Positions 8,934 to 17,510 of a DNA stretch of 64,000 nucleotides are shown piece after piece. The stretch is taken from positions 1-64,000 of the forward strand of contig NZ_JALJYG010000013.1 in the NCBI RefSeq assembly GCF_024170505.1, given 5' to 3'. The notes under the pieces were generated by a model. It did no database searches. It had not been told where the DNA came from and saw only the letters and a list, made by a program, of their open reading frames with translations. Origin of the DNA: Methanocalculus alkaliphilus. Its GTDB lineage: Archaea; Halobacteriota; Methanomicrobia; Methanomicrobiales; Methanocorpusculaceae. Both the position numbers and the translations under genes were made by a program. The stretch's first letter is position 1; each line of letters opens with the position of its first letter.

Positions 8934-10912
8934 TGGTCATCCTCCAACAGGCGGGTGGTTGTCCGTCCCGATGCAAACGGGAGAAAGACCCGTCCGCCAC
9001 CGGTATAGAACGTCCCGAAGAACTCGACATACTGAAGACGAAGTGCATGGATAAAACCTCCGAGTGCCTGCAGAACAAGATTTGCCGCATGGCCTGCAAT
9101 GGAAAAGAGTACCGCGACGATGACGAGGGCCGGGTGGATGGACCCGATCATCTCTGCGAGAATATTGATGGTCATCGCGATCCCGGCGGTGGCGAGTGCC
9201 AGTGCCAGGATCCTCGTATAACTGAGCCAGTCACCAAGGAATCCGGTGATACTGAAGAACCCAAGCGGCCCCTCGACAAGGAAGATCAGCGCAGCCGCAA
9301 CAGCCGCTCCAAAACCGGCGGCAAGGATGACCGCCTGGGAGAACTCTGCCCATCCGAAGAAGGCAAAGAGGAGGATGGCCGCACAGGGCTGCAGGAGGAA
9401 CCAGACCCCGACGGATCTGAGCATCTCACCGGGCTTCCCTGTACTGAGATGGCGGTACGATGCGATCCCAAGGCCGATATTGAGATGGATGATCCCAAAG
9501 ATGAGTGCTCCCGTCAGGAGGATGAGGGGATCCATCAGGGGATCGATGGCGGCGAAGGGGACAGAAGCCCCGAAGAACCGGGGGAGGAGATCGCCGAAGA
9601 ACCCCCCCTGGAGGATGCCAAAGATTGTGCCGGAGATCCCGCAGGCGACGAGGACGATGGCGAGATCCCGTGTCGATCCCGGGGCACTCGCCGGGCCTGC
9701 AAGGAGGGCCGCTGCGATGATCGCAAGGAGAAGGCCATATCCTGCATCGCCGAGCATCACCCCGAAGGTGATGATCAGAATGGGGGCGATGAAGATGGTC
9801 GGGTCGATCTCGCGGTACCTCGGCCGTGCAAAGGTTGTGGTGAGGAAGGCGAAGGGTGCGAGCCACCATGGATGATCATACGAAACCGGAACCTCGGCAT
9901 CCCCGTCCTCCCCCGGCACCGACCGGTAGATGAGGGTTGCCCCGGCATGCTCATCCCCGATCCTTGTAAGATGCGGGATATCCTTCTTCCGGATCCAGCC
10001 TTTATAGAGGCGGAGATCCCGTGTGGATCCGGCAAGTGCGGCTGCATCGATCCGCTCCCTGGCAAGGGCAAGCTCCTCGGCGGCAGCCGCGAGATCACGG
10101 AGGTGATCCCCGGCGATCCGGTGCAGTCTCTCGTCGATACCCTCACGCTCCTGATGGAGATCTCCTCTGATCGAGGTGAGATCTGCGAGTGCATCAGAAA
10201 CCGTCTCCTCCCGTCTCGTGAAGGTAAATTCGGCAAAAGCACGGGCACGGAGGAGTTCATCGACCGCCTCCGCCGAGCGACGATGGACCGCGATGATCAC
10301 CACCATCCCCTCTTCCATGCACCTGCAGACAGAGGAGACGACTGCATCGGTGATCCCCTCCTCCTCAAAGACTGCATCGAGATCCTCACACTCATCAGTC
10401 GGGATGAGACCTGCCCTGATGACGATGAACCGGTGATCTGAACGGGGGGGAAGTCTCTCACTGAGGCATCCAAAGAGGGTGAGCTGCTCCTCCTCTTCAT
10501 CAAGGCGGATCAGATGCTCCTCGATGGCAGAACGGCGGGTTCTCAGGGTCAGAACCTCCCCGATCATCTCTTCATGGATCGATGCGGCATGAAGGATCTC
10601 CTCCGGGCTCCTTTCCGGGACCCCGACCGGCTCGGGCCTGATCGGGAGGAAGAATCCAGCGATCCTGCCACGCTCCCCCTGCACCTGGCTGGTGAGGATC
10701 TCAACCGCCCGCTCGGCCCGTGACTGTACGGCTGCAATATCCTGCCGGATGGCATCACGCCGGACAGGGGTGATGAGCGGTTTGAGATGGTCGTCGCCGG
10801 TGATCGGGGTCAGCTCAACGATCCCCGCCTCATGGACGGCCTGAAGAAAGGATCCGGCGTACCGGCGATGGATACCGATTGTGATCCGATGCATCTCAGC
10901 CGGATAGAACAT
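8930..10912 (-). CDS. atpI: A-type ATP synthase subunit I (a)
   Basis: Subunit I is the stator of the membrane motor and provides the ion half-channels. The 660-residue product has a soluble N-terminal half (about residues 1-330) that binds the peripheral stalk, then seven to eight membrane helices beginning near PTIFIAPILIITFGVMLGDA. The conserved segment LGDWLSYTRILALALATAGI contains the arginine needed for rotation. It overlaps atpH by 17 bases and atpK by 4. Confidence 0.95.
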   Translation of the reverse strand: MFYPAEMHRITIGIHRRYAGSFLQAVHEAGIVELTPITGDDHLKPLITPVRRDAIRQDIAAVQSRAERAVEILTSQVQGERGRIAGFFLPIRPEPVGVPERSPEEILHAASIHEEMIGEVLTLRTRRSAIEEHLIRLDEEEEQLTLFGCLSERLPPRSDHRFIVIRAGLIPTDECEDLDAVFEEEGITDAVVSSVCRCMEEGMVVIIAVHRRSAEAVDELLRARAFAEFTFTRREETVSDALADLTSIRGDLHQEREGIDERLHRIAGDHLRDLAAAAEELALARERIDAAALAGSTRDLRLYKGWIRKKDIPHLTRIGDEHAGATLIYRSVPGEDGDAEVPVSYDHPWWLAPFAFLTTTFARPRYREIDPTIFIAPILIITFGVMLGDAGYGLLLAIIAAALLAGPASAPGSTRDLAIVLVACGISGTIFGILQGGFFGDLLPRFFGASVPFAAIDPLMDPLILLTGALIFGIIHLNIGLGIASYRHLSTGKPGEMLRSVGVWFLLQPCAAILLFAFFGWAEFSQAVILAAGFGAAVAAALIFLVEGPLGFFSITGFLGDWLSYTRILALALATAGIAMTINILAEMIGSIHPALVIVAVLFSIAGHAANLVLQALGGFIHALRLQYVEFFGTFYTGGGRVFLPFASGRTTTRLLEDDQ

Positions 10913-11228
10913 CCCTGTCTCCCGTGACCGCCCTGATGATCACCCTCACCCCGTCTCTCTTCTTGGAGGCGGCGAGTGCATGCAGACGCTTCACCGCCTC
11001 CTCCGCATCGAGCGCCATCGTTTCCGCGACAGACTCCGCATCGCTTCGTGCCCGGCTGATCTCCTCTTCTGCCGCTCTCCGGGCCTTCTTCTCCTCTTCC
11101 CTGATATACTCTGCCGCTCTCTTCTCTTCTGATTCGATGGCTGATGCCGCCTCTGCCTTCGCAGCCTCGATCTGCGAGACGGCCTCCTCTTCGACCTTCA
11201 GGACGGCCTCGATATCATGAACGGGCAT
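10896..11228 (-). CDS. atpH: A-type ATP synthase subunit H
   Basis: Subunit H is the long helical partner of E in the peripheral stalk. The 110-residue product is almost entirely charged coiled coil (alternating E/A/K/R, residues 5-90) with a short C-terminal tail. It is the first gene of the operon, next to a TATA-like element. Part of its interior is duplicated in shortened form at 14.88-14.97 kb. Confidence 0.9.
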   Translation of the reverse strand: MPVHDIEAVLKVEEEAVSQIEAAKAEAASAIESEEKRAAEYIREEEKKARRAAEEEISRARSDAESVAETMALDAEEAVKRLHALAASKKRDGVRVIIRAVTGDRDVLSG

Positions 11229-11249
11229 ACTGGAGTTTATGGACGGCTC

Positions 11250-11260
11250 CTATATAAAAT
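11250..11260. promoter_or_regulatory. TATA element between atpH and aroQ
   Basis: The sequence CTATATAAAAT reads as a good archaeal TATA box on the plus strand, about 50 bases before the aroQ start at 11307. Its complement ATTTTATATAG could equally serve atpH, which starts 22 bases away; that would give a leaderless or very short-leader ATP synthase transcript. No second TATA box was found in the 78-base gap. Confidence 0.55.
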
Positions 11261-11306
11261 GAACACGAGGCGATCTTTTTTTATCTTTATGAGTTTATTT
11301 CTCAGT

Positions 11307-11591
11307 ATGGGTATCACTGAGATACGGGAGGAGATTGCCCGTGTGGATATGGAGATTCTGGAGCTTATCAGAAAGCGGCAGTCGCTTGCCGGGATGATGG
11401 CACAGGAGAAGATCAAAGCAGGCAGGCCGCCGGTCGATCCCGATCAGCGTGGCCAGGTGATCGCCCGGGCGGTGGATGTCGCGGTTGAGGCGGGGATCGA
11501 TCCCTCTGGCATCAAGGAGATCTTCACCCGCCTTGTTCTGATGAGTGAGCAGAAGCAGAGCGGGTGCATGGGGGATGGTAATCTGCCGTAA
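11307..11591 (+). CDS. aroQ: Chorismate mutase (AroQ class)
   Basis: It converts chorismate to prephenate in phenylalanine/tyrosine synthesis. The 94-residue all-helical product has the AroQ pattern: IREEIARVDMEILELIRKRQ with the first active-site arginine/lysine region, then MMAQEKIKAGRPPVDPDQR and a third helix. The ATG at 11307 was chosen over upstream in-frame starts because the family begins about here and the upstream codons overlap the promoter. The last ~65 codons are duplicated almost exactly at 14.97-15.16 kb. Confidence 0.88.
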   Translation: MGITEIREEIARVDMEILELIRKRQSLAGMMAQEKIKAGRPPVDPDQRGQVIARAVDVAVEAGIDPSGIKEIFTRLVLMSEQKQSGCMGDGNLP

Positions 11592-11648
11592 AAAGGGGTG
11601 GTTTTCCTCCCTCATGGGGGCTGTCGCCAGGTACCACTCCGGATCAAC

Positions 11649-12665
11649 TCAATCCTGGGAAAAAAGTGATTCAGCTCCGATTATCTCAAGAGGCTTTGAG
11701 GAATTCCCGCTGAATAATGTCTTGATGAGAGCTGATATAACAGAAGCATCTGTCAGATAGAGTCTCATATTCCCATTTAATTCCCATGGTTTCTCAATGG
11801 TAATGGCACAGTGTTCTGACAGGGATGAGATGGTATCCGTTGATCTGATGACTCCCCGCTCAGGATCCCATTCTGAGATCGCAATCTGAATGACTGTTTT
11901 GGGAATCCCAAAACCATTGCAATAGGGAATAATCACATCGTTTGGTAGGTATTTTCCATTCTCCTCGGATACACTTCTTTTCTTCACAAGAGCATTGAGA
12001 ATGGTTTTAACTCTCTTAACCGGTGTTCCTTCATCCTCCTGGACAAGCCCGGGAAGGGATGAGAAGACAGTACTGCCTGGAATTGTCTCAGCCCTCTTCA
12101 ACATCACTTCGACTTCGTCTGCATCAAACCCGTTGCTGAATGTGGAGATATTCTCCCCAGACGGTATTTCCCGGCCGATAGGAAGCTCCCATGAGAGATC
12201 ACAGAGAGCCAGAAGGACTTTCATCTCGTTGAATGTCGCAGGAATCATCCATGATTGAAGCCTGGTGGCATTATTACCTTCCATCCCAAACTGGCTGATA
12301 ACCCAGTCAGTTTTTAGTGATTCTCCGAAAGCCACCGTTCCGTCGTCGCCATGGAGCATTGTTACTGCATCTGATTCACGAGAGAAGATTGTCGTTATGG
12401 TGCTCTCTTTTTCTTCACCTGAAAAGGTGATGGTGATGATTCGGACAGGGGTTGCCAGTGTATTGAGTGTGCTGGCAAAAGAACTCATTATATTGCCCTG
12501 CTCATCAAGAATGCCGCCCTCTTTGAAGGATTGCAGGACAGGTTTCTTTGCCATGCTCTCTGTTTTGGGATCAAGATACGTAAGCGGGGTTCGATCACCC
12601 TCCCAGAATGATCCGAGTTCTCCAAGCATCCCGGTTTCAAGTGTATAGGTGGGCTTTTCGTTCAT
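11649..12665 (-). CDS. Unknown protein, second gene of an accessory pair
   Basis: The 338-residue product starts MNEKPTYTLETGMLGELGSF after a strong ribosome site (AAGGGGGG). No membrane helix or signal peptide is visible. It looks like a soluble mixed alpha/beta protein; a central block includes ATPVRIITITFSGEE and ESWELP-like patches (LCDLSWELPIGREIP). I do not recognise the family. It begins one base after the stop of the upstream membrane protein gene, so the two are co-translated and probably act together. Base composition is less GC-rich than the flanking ATPase genes, consistent with acquisition. Confidence 0.75.
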   Translation of the reverse strand: MNEKPTYTLETGMLGELGSFWEGDRTPLTYLDPKTESMAKKPVLQSFKEGGILDEQGNIMSSFASTLNTLATPVRIITITFSGEEKESTITTIFSRESDAVTMLHGDDGTVAFGESLKTDWVISQFGMEGNNATRLQSWMIPATFNEMKVLLALCDLSWELPIGREIPSGENISTFSNGFDADEVEVMLKRAETIPGSTVFSSLPGLVQEDEGTPVKRVKTILNALVKKRSVSEENGKYLPNDVIIPYCNGFGIPKTVIQIAISEWDPERGVIRSTDTISSLSEHCAITIEKPWELNGNMRLYLTDASVISALIKTLFSGNSSKPLEIIGAESLFSQD

Positions 12666-12666
12666 G

Positions 12667-14661
12667 TCACCATACCCCCCTTTCAATCTGCTGCTGTGTA
12701 TCGCGTATCTTCCGCTTGATCTCCCGAGTTTCTTCGAGCATCTCCTCCTTTGATGGCATGCTGTCGAGCCGGGATCTAAGTTCTCTTCTCCGGGTCTGGA
12801 TCTCCTGCCACTCGCTGGTAAGTTCTTTGGTAGTGACCTCTCTACCAAAAAGCTCCTCCTTTGCTTCATCAAGGGGTGTTTCAATTTCTAACTTTTCTTT
12901 GACACCATCGTAGATCGTCTGTTTGGGATCGGTTACTGCATCCCAGGTCTCCTTCCCCATCTTGAACATAGTCCTGACACCCTGCCTCTTATATTCCCTC
13001 TGAGCTCTTTCATAATCTGCCTGGATCTCTCTTCTCTCCTGCCAGGTGCTCCTGATCTCCTGTTCCCGGGTTTCCAGTTCGCTGATATGATCTCTCAGCT
13101 GTTGGATTCGCCACTCCGGCATCGTCTCCTCTCCCGGCTGGGTGGGTGCTTCAGGTGCTGCCGGGGGATCAGACATGATCGGGGCTTTTGGTATCCGTGG
13201 AGGTTCCACTTCCTGCTTCGGTTCTTGTGGCATCTCCGGTTCTACCGGTCCTTCAGGTTCTGGCTGCGGATGCTCCGGAGTGGGTGGTGTCTCCGGGGTT
13301 TTTGGCGGTTCTCTCTCTGGTATTGGCTCTCCTGGTGCTTCAGGCTCAGGCATCTCAGGGGCCACCGGTGCCTCCGGGGTTGTATCTGGAAGTTCCTGCT
13401 TTGGTGCTGCTCCTCCCTGATCCCCTGACTGTTCTCTGTATCTTCTGTACTCCGGGTTGTCCCGGTACGGATCGTCTGGTGTTCCCCTCCCAATGATCTC
13501 AGGAGGTCTTCCAACCTGCTCGGGATATTGTGTAAGACTACCATCAGCCTCAGTCTTCCCGATAGAACCCGCATCGCGGAACGGATCATCTGGTGTACCA
13601 GTACCGTATATACCGGAGTCGGGGCGTCCAGGTGAAGCTCCGGCAGCAGAAGTTCCCGCTGCTCCGGCTCCAGATGAGCCCATACCTGCTGTTATTCCCG
13701 CAAGCGAAGACGCACCGCCGGATATTGTCAGGGTTGAGAGAATGCCCGCTATTGTTGCAGATGCAGGAAAGATGCCAACAATGAGAGCGGTTCCGGTATT
13801 GTTATAGGGACATGAGCAGCTGCTGCTTATCGGCATCCCTCCGACAGCTGCGAGAACCGGGGTTGTGAGAAGGCTTGCCGCCATGAGAACCAGAATACCG
13901 GTCAGGGCAGTAGCAGCTTCAGGTGACCTCCCGGATCCCTTCTGCATGTGATACCAGTAGAGTGCATACCCCAGAGCCGCTATCGCAATAATGAGAGAGC
14001 CGATCCGGGGAATGAACGCAGCAAGCAGAAATCCTGCTGAACAACCGGTGATTACAAGGGTTGTTCGCTCTATCTCAAGGGGAGAGAAGGCAGGTTCATT
14101 CAGGAAGATCCGTTTCAGATCAGAATACCCGACGCCTGAGACGAGTAACAATACACTCTCCTCCCGTGCGGTGAATGAGAGGAGGAGGAGGATTGCAATA
14201 AGAATCGAAACAAGATAATTCTGGAAAATTGCACCGATAAGTCCACCTATGCCAATCCCGGCAGCGAGCAGAGCAGTTGATTCAGCCTCATAGAGGGATC
14301 TGGATTGGCTGATCCACTCTGGAACCTCCTTAATCTCCCTGATATAGCCGTCTACTCCATGCTGCCTGATCTTGAGAAACACTGTTGTTCCAAGCATCGC
14401 AATAAGCAGCCAGAATAAGGTTCCGGTAATCAACCCGTCAGTGACTGCGAGCATATTTCCAAGGAGGTCTCCTCTTCCACGGATGCTCTGGTTAATATAA
14501 AAGAGAACAAAGGTATGCAGGATATAGATTCCAATAAAGATACCAATGAAAAGTGGAATTGTTCTTTTCAGATTTCTGACCATCCCCTCAACCATAATAC
14601 CGGCAATATCTGCAAGTGTTTCGGGGCCGGGTGTATTCCTGGGTATATCGTTTCTCTCCAT
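12667..14661 (-). CDS. Unknown membrane protein with Pro-rich linker and coiled coil
   Basis: The 664-residue product has five layers in order: a short soluble start; about eight hydrophobic segments (residues ~30-310); a Gly/Ala/Ser-rich stretch; two copies of a GTPDDPxRD motif (GTGTPDDPFRDAG and GRGTPDDPYRDNP); a long Pro/Glu linker; and a charged C-terminal coiled coil of ~150 residues (HISELETREQEIRSTWQE onward). The layout suggests a membrane anchor displaying a cytoplasmic helical arm. No family is recognised. ATG 14661 is preferred over 14685 because GGAGTGG lies just upstream. Confidence 0.75.
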   Translation of the reverse strand: MERNDIPRNTPGPETLADIAGIMVEGMVRNLKRTIPLFIGIFIGIYILHTFVLFYINQSIRGRGDLLGNMLAVTDGLITGTLFWLLIAMLGTTVFLKIRQHGVDGYIREIKEVPEWISQSRSLYEAESTALLAAGIGIGGLIGAIFQNYLVSILIAILLLLSFTAREESVLLLVSGVGYSDLKRIFLNEPAFSPLEIERTTLVITGCSAGFLLAAFIPRIGSLIIAIAALGYALYWYHMQKGSGRSPEAATALTGILVLMAASLLTTPVLAAVGGMPISSSCSCPYNNTGTALIVGIFPASATIAGILSTLTISGGASSLAGITAGMGSSGAGAAGTSAAGASPGRPDSGIYGTGTPDDPFRDAGSIGKTEADGSLTQYPEQVGRPPEIIGRGTPDDPYRDNPEYRRYREQSGDQGGAAPKQELPDTTPEAPVAPEMPEPEAPGEPIPEREPPKTPETPPTPEHPQPEPEGPVEPEMPQEPKQEVEPPRIPKAPIMSDPPAAPEAPTQPGEETMPEWRIQQLRDHISELETREQEIRSTWQERREIQADYERAQREYKRQGVRTMFKMGKETWDAVTDPKQTIYDGVKEKLEIETPLDEAKEELFGREVTTKELTSEWQEIQTRRRELRSRLDSMPSKEEMLEETREIKRKIRDTQQQIERGVW

Positions 14662-14715
14662 CTGCACCACTCCATTGGCTATCAATGAAAATTTAGCGAT
14701 ACGCTTTCATTCTTC

Positions 14716-14732
14716 GTTATATTATATCAAGA
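14716..14732 (-). promoter_or_regulatory. Probable promoter of the two-gene module
   Basis: On the minus strand CTTGATATAATATAACG forms an AT-rich TATA-like element. Transcription would begin near 14698, about 37 bases before the chosen start at 14661. The surrounding 14.69-14.86 kb is otherwise empty. Confidence 0.45.
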
Positions 14733-14877
14733 TATTGTGAAGAATACACCAGGGGACTCATTTGCTAAAGCCCCTCCATTCCTTAATTATCGAAAATAGC
14801 GAACTTGATATGGGCTGAATGAAATACGTAACGTACACTCTCTGTTTACGGCCATCATACAGGTGTCCAAGACCCAC

Positions 14878-15169
14878 GTGACAAGGCGGCGAGTGCATGC
14901 AGACGCTTCACCGCCTCCTCCGCATCGCTTCGTGCCCGGCTGTTCTCCTCGTCTGCCGCTTTCCGGGATGATGGCACAGGAGAAGATCAAAGCGGGCAGG
15001 CCGCCGGTCGATCCCGATCAGCGTGGCCAGGTGATCGCCCGGGCGGTGGATGTCGCGGTTGAGGCGGGGATCGATCCCTCCGGCATCAAGGAGATCTTCA
15101 CCCGCCTTGTTCTGATGAGTGAGCAGAAGCAGAGCGGGTGCATGGGGGACGGTAATCTGCCGTAAAAAG
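14878..15169 (+). pseudogene. Shortened duplicate of the atpH-aroQ junction
   Basis: Bases 14965-15169 repeat 11391-11595 (offset 3574) with only about three differences in 205, giving an aroQ copy that lacks the N-terminal helix with its catalytic residue. Bases 14880-14964 repeat the interior of atpH (from about 10966 on), with a 30-40 base deletion between two CTCCGCATCG copies. The atpH and aroQ pieces are joined at the shared pentamer CCGGG, so the promoter and both gene starts are missing. Orientation is the same as in the original. Confidence 0.9.
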
Positions 15170-15192
15170 AATTGGAGAGCCGGGTCTCTCCC

Positions 15193-15375
15193 TTATGCTT
15201 TCCGGTAGATATTCAGGCCGATCTTGATCTCCTCATCACCGGGGATGGAGATATTCCCCTCGCTTGAGGCGATGATCGTTGACTTTCCGGACTTTGAGAT
15301 CCCAAACTCCTGTGTGAGATCCACCTCAATGATAAGTTTCGTCCCCTCCCGTCTCATCTCCATGTTCTTCATCAA
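15193..15375 (-). CDS. Small conserved protein of unknown function
   Basis: The 60-residue product contains IEVDLTQEFGISKSGKSTII and ends with KIGLNIYRKA, a pattern I recall from a widespread small family in archaea and bacteria annotated as hypothetical. There are no membrane segments or metal motifs. A second methionine two codons on may be the real start. It stands alone, just beyond the atpH-aroQ duplicate. Confidence 0.7.
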   Translation of the reverse strand: MMKNMEMRREGTKLIIEVDLTQEFGISKSGKSTIIASSEGNISIPGDEEIKIGLNIYRKA

Positions 15376-15504
15376 CAGGGATATGCATCCGGGTGCATTG
15401 AATCTGCCGAAGAGTTTCGGGTCTCTTTTATGTGTAATATTGTTAACTTTACCTAAATATTAATTAAAGTATGGGGATACCTCGCAGATATCCTCCGCTA
15501 TGTT

Positions 15505-15699
15505 TTATTCTTCAATAGAGGCTACACGGCCAACGGTGCCATCGGTCAGCCGGACCTTGATGCCGTGGGGGTGGGATGCCGAGTTCGTCAGAATGGCGGC
15601 TACCACCCCGCGGGTCGTCTTTCCACTCCGCTGATCCTCCTTCAGGACGATCAGGACCGTCGATCCGATCCTGATATCCGATCGGTTCCTGCCATTCAT
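15505..15699 (-). CDS. ywbE: YwbE family protein (DUF2196)
   Basis: The 64-residue product MNGRNRSDIRIGSTVLIVLK... with KEDQRSGKTTRGVVAAILT, HPHGIKVRLTDGTVGRV matches the YwbE family, small beta-rich proteins found across bacteria and archaea. Their function is not established; an RNA-binding-like fold has been suggested. Full family length. Confidence 0.85.
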   Translation of the reverse strand: MNGRNRSDIRIGSTVLIVLKEDQRSGKTTRGVVAAILTNSASHPHGIKVRLTDGTVGRVASIEE

Positions 15700-15762
15700 C
15701 CGTTATATATGGACGGAGGTGGGGATACACCTGTCGATGAGGGGGCGGATAGCTCTCTCCAC

Positions 15763-16071
15763 CTAACTCTCTACCTTCTTCAGCTCTGATCGGATCGCAT
15801 CGAAGTCCTCGTCGGTTGCATCTATCTCATAGAGGATGGTTCCGTACTTTGGGCAGAGTTTGGTGAACGGGAAGATGATCTTCTTCTTTTTGATCTTCAA
15901 CCCGACGAGCATCGGCGAAGAGAGGAGCATTTTGAGGCCGCGAAACTCAAAGCCGGGATGCATCTCGTACTGTTCTTTGGTGTTTTTCCTGACGTACTCG
16001 TTGACCTCATTGGTCTTTGCATCCATCAGAAGGACTTTACCGCCAAAGTTATTGACACAACGCTCTTGCAT
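15763..16071 (-). CDS. Hypothetical protein
   Basis: A 102-residue basic protein with FEFRGLKMLLSSPMLVGLKI and IIFPFTKLCPKYGTILYEID segments. No known domain recognised; no signal or clear membrane helix. Codon use matches its neighbours and the ORF is free of competing frames, so it is probably real. Confidence 0.55.
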   Translation of the reverse strand: MQERCVNNFGGKVLLMDAKTNEVNEYVRKNTKEQYEMHPGFEFRGLKMLLSSPMLVGLKIKKKKIIFPFTKLCPKYGTILYEIDATDEDFDAIRSELKKVES

Positions 16072-16154
16072 GAATAATTGTTCGCCTTTAATGGAATATA
16101 TATCTCTCTCATCAAGCCGTCAGGTACATATTGTCAGACGGAGTATGCTGGTAT

Positions 16155-16862
16155 ATGCCCGCACCCCTTGTTGGACGGAAGTTCGGTGTCAATGTCATTT
16201 CGCCCCCTGATATGGAGGACTGCAGAGGGCTGAAGGTCCTTGGAATCTCCGGTTCAAGCCGGCAGGCTCCAAACCTGAGCAAATCCGAGCGAATATTACA
16301 GCAGAGCCTCGATCTCTATGGATCATTCGGATGCACGACCCGGCTCATCAGGCTGAAGGATCTGAAGATTTACCATTGCGAAGGGAACTACTCTGAAGAT
16401 CCCTCGCAGTGCATCTACCCCTGCATGTCCACGCTGAAGTACCCCGATGACCAGATGCAGCAGGTCTATGACGCCATCCTCGAATGCGACATCCTCATCC
16501 TGGCATCACCCATCCGGTGGAACAACCATTCAGCGCTCATCCAGAAATGTATCGAGCGGCTGAACTGTATCGAGAACCAGTACTCCTGGTTCGGGAACCG
16601 GATGATCCAGAAGAAGGTGGCAGGGCTGATCATCATCGGCCATGTCGACGGTATCCAGCACGTCGCAGGAAACCTCTTCAACTTCTTCTCCTGGCTTGGA
16701 TTTTCGATACCCGATGTGGCGATCACCTCATGGGTGGGTGAGCATGATGAGGATACTACCCGCGACTGGGAGAAGATTGAGGCAAACCCCTATACCCAGG
16801 AGGATCTCGTCAACATGGTCCACAGCTCTCTCCATCTCGCCTGCTCTCTCAAAGAAGAATAA
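16155..16862 (+). CDS. NADPH-dependent FMN reductase / flavodoxin-like protein
   Basis: The 235-residue product has the flavodoxin-like FMN site: LKVLGISGSSRQAPNLSKS near the start and DILILASPIRWNNHSALIQK at mid-length. A Cys-bearing insertion (CEGNYSEDPSQCIYPC) resembles the cysteine region of iron-sulfur flavoproteins, though the spacing is not the standard cluster motif. ATG 16155 is preceded by GGAG; a TTG at 16131 and an ATG at 16212 are alternatives. Likely an electron-transfer or quinone/FMN reductase, followed by a flavin reductase gene 39 bases on. Confidence 0.8.
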   Translation: MPAPLVGRKFGVNVISPPDMEDCRGLKVLGISGSSRQAPNLSKSERILQQSLDLYGSFGCTTRLIRLKDLKIYHCEGNYSEDPSQCIYPCMSTLKYPDDQMQQVYDAILECDILILASPIRWNNHSALIQKCIERLNCIENQYSWFGNRMIQKKVAGLIIIGHVDGIQHVAGNLFNFFSWLGFSIPDVAITSWVGEHDEDTTRDWEKIEANPYTQEDLVNMVHSSLHLACSLKEE

Positions 16863-16901
16863 ACCAATACCATTAATCCCCTCCCAAACCATCCTTTCAG
16901 T

Positions 16902-17510
16902 ATGAAGACCGCCATCGGGCAGACCAACGCCCTCTACCCCTCCCTCATGCTCCTCGTCGGCGCAGAGGTGAACGGGCGGCCAAACTTCCTTGCGGTGGCC
17001 CATGCCGGGGTTATTGATGAGACCCATCTGATGATCTCGCTTGCTGCCACCCACCATACCACACAGGGGATCCTGGAGCATCGGGAGTTCAGTGTCAATA
17101 TACCGGATACCAGCCTCCTTGAGGAGACCGACTACTGCGGGATCGTATCCGGAAAGAAGACCGATAAGTCCGATCTCTTCACCATCGGGTATGGCGAACT
17201 GAAACACGCACCACTCATCAGGGAGTGCCCCGTCTCGATGGAGTGCCGGGTCACGCAGACGATGGAGCAGGGGAGGTACCTCATCTTCATCGGCGAGATC
17301 CAGATGACCTATGCAGATGATACAATCAGGGTCGGCAGGACGATTGACCCGGAGCGCCTCCAACCGATCTTCTTTGCGATGAGCACCCGCGGCTATTACG
17401 GGCTCGCCGGCCGCCTTGGCAGTGCATGGGATGTCGGGATGAACCTCCCGCTCAGGGAGCGTCAGGCATCATCTCATGAAGAGCGGAGTATTCTTCGGTC
17501 AGTTTTCTGA
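16902..17510 (+). CDS. Flavin reductase family protein
   Basis: The 202-residue product belongs to the FMN-binding split-barrel flavin reductases (LMLLVGAEVNGRPNFLAVAHAG; EHREFSVNIPDTSLLEETDYCGI). Archaeal members shuttle electrons through FMN or act in oxygen defence. Its C-terminal ~20 codons overlap the converging Na/Pi cotransporter gene by 59 bases, so the tail beyond SAWDVGMNLPL may be recently extended. It probably forms a unit with the FMN reductase upstream. Confidence 0.85.
   Translation: MKTAIGQTNALYPSLMLLVGAEVNGRPNFLAVAHAGVIDETHLMISLAATHHTTQGILEHREFSVNIPDTSLLEETDYCGIVSGKKTDKSDLFTIGYGELKHAPLIRECPVSMECRVTQTMEQGRYLIFIGEIQMTYADDTIRVGRTIDPERLQPIFFAMSTRGYYGLAGRLGSAWDVGMNLPLRERQASSHEERSILRSVF

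Noticed and set aside
8933-10441. A 502-codon open frame on the plus strand opposite atpI
   Set aside because: It is the antisense shadow of a well-conserved membrane protein gene; its product is a charged, low-complexity sequence with no domain. The same applies to the long plus-strand frames at 4314-5498 and 7023-8297 and the minus frame at 61481-62887 opposite hsdR.
14863-15165. A 100-codon ORF as a second chorismate mutase
   Set aside because: Its first third is antisense atpH sequence and the catalytic N-terminal helix is missing; it is a duplicate fragment.
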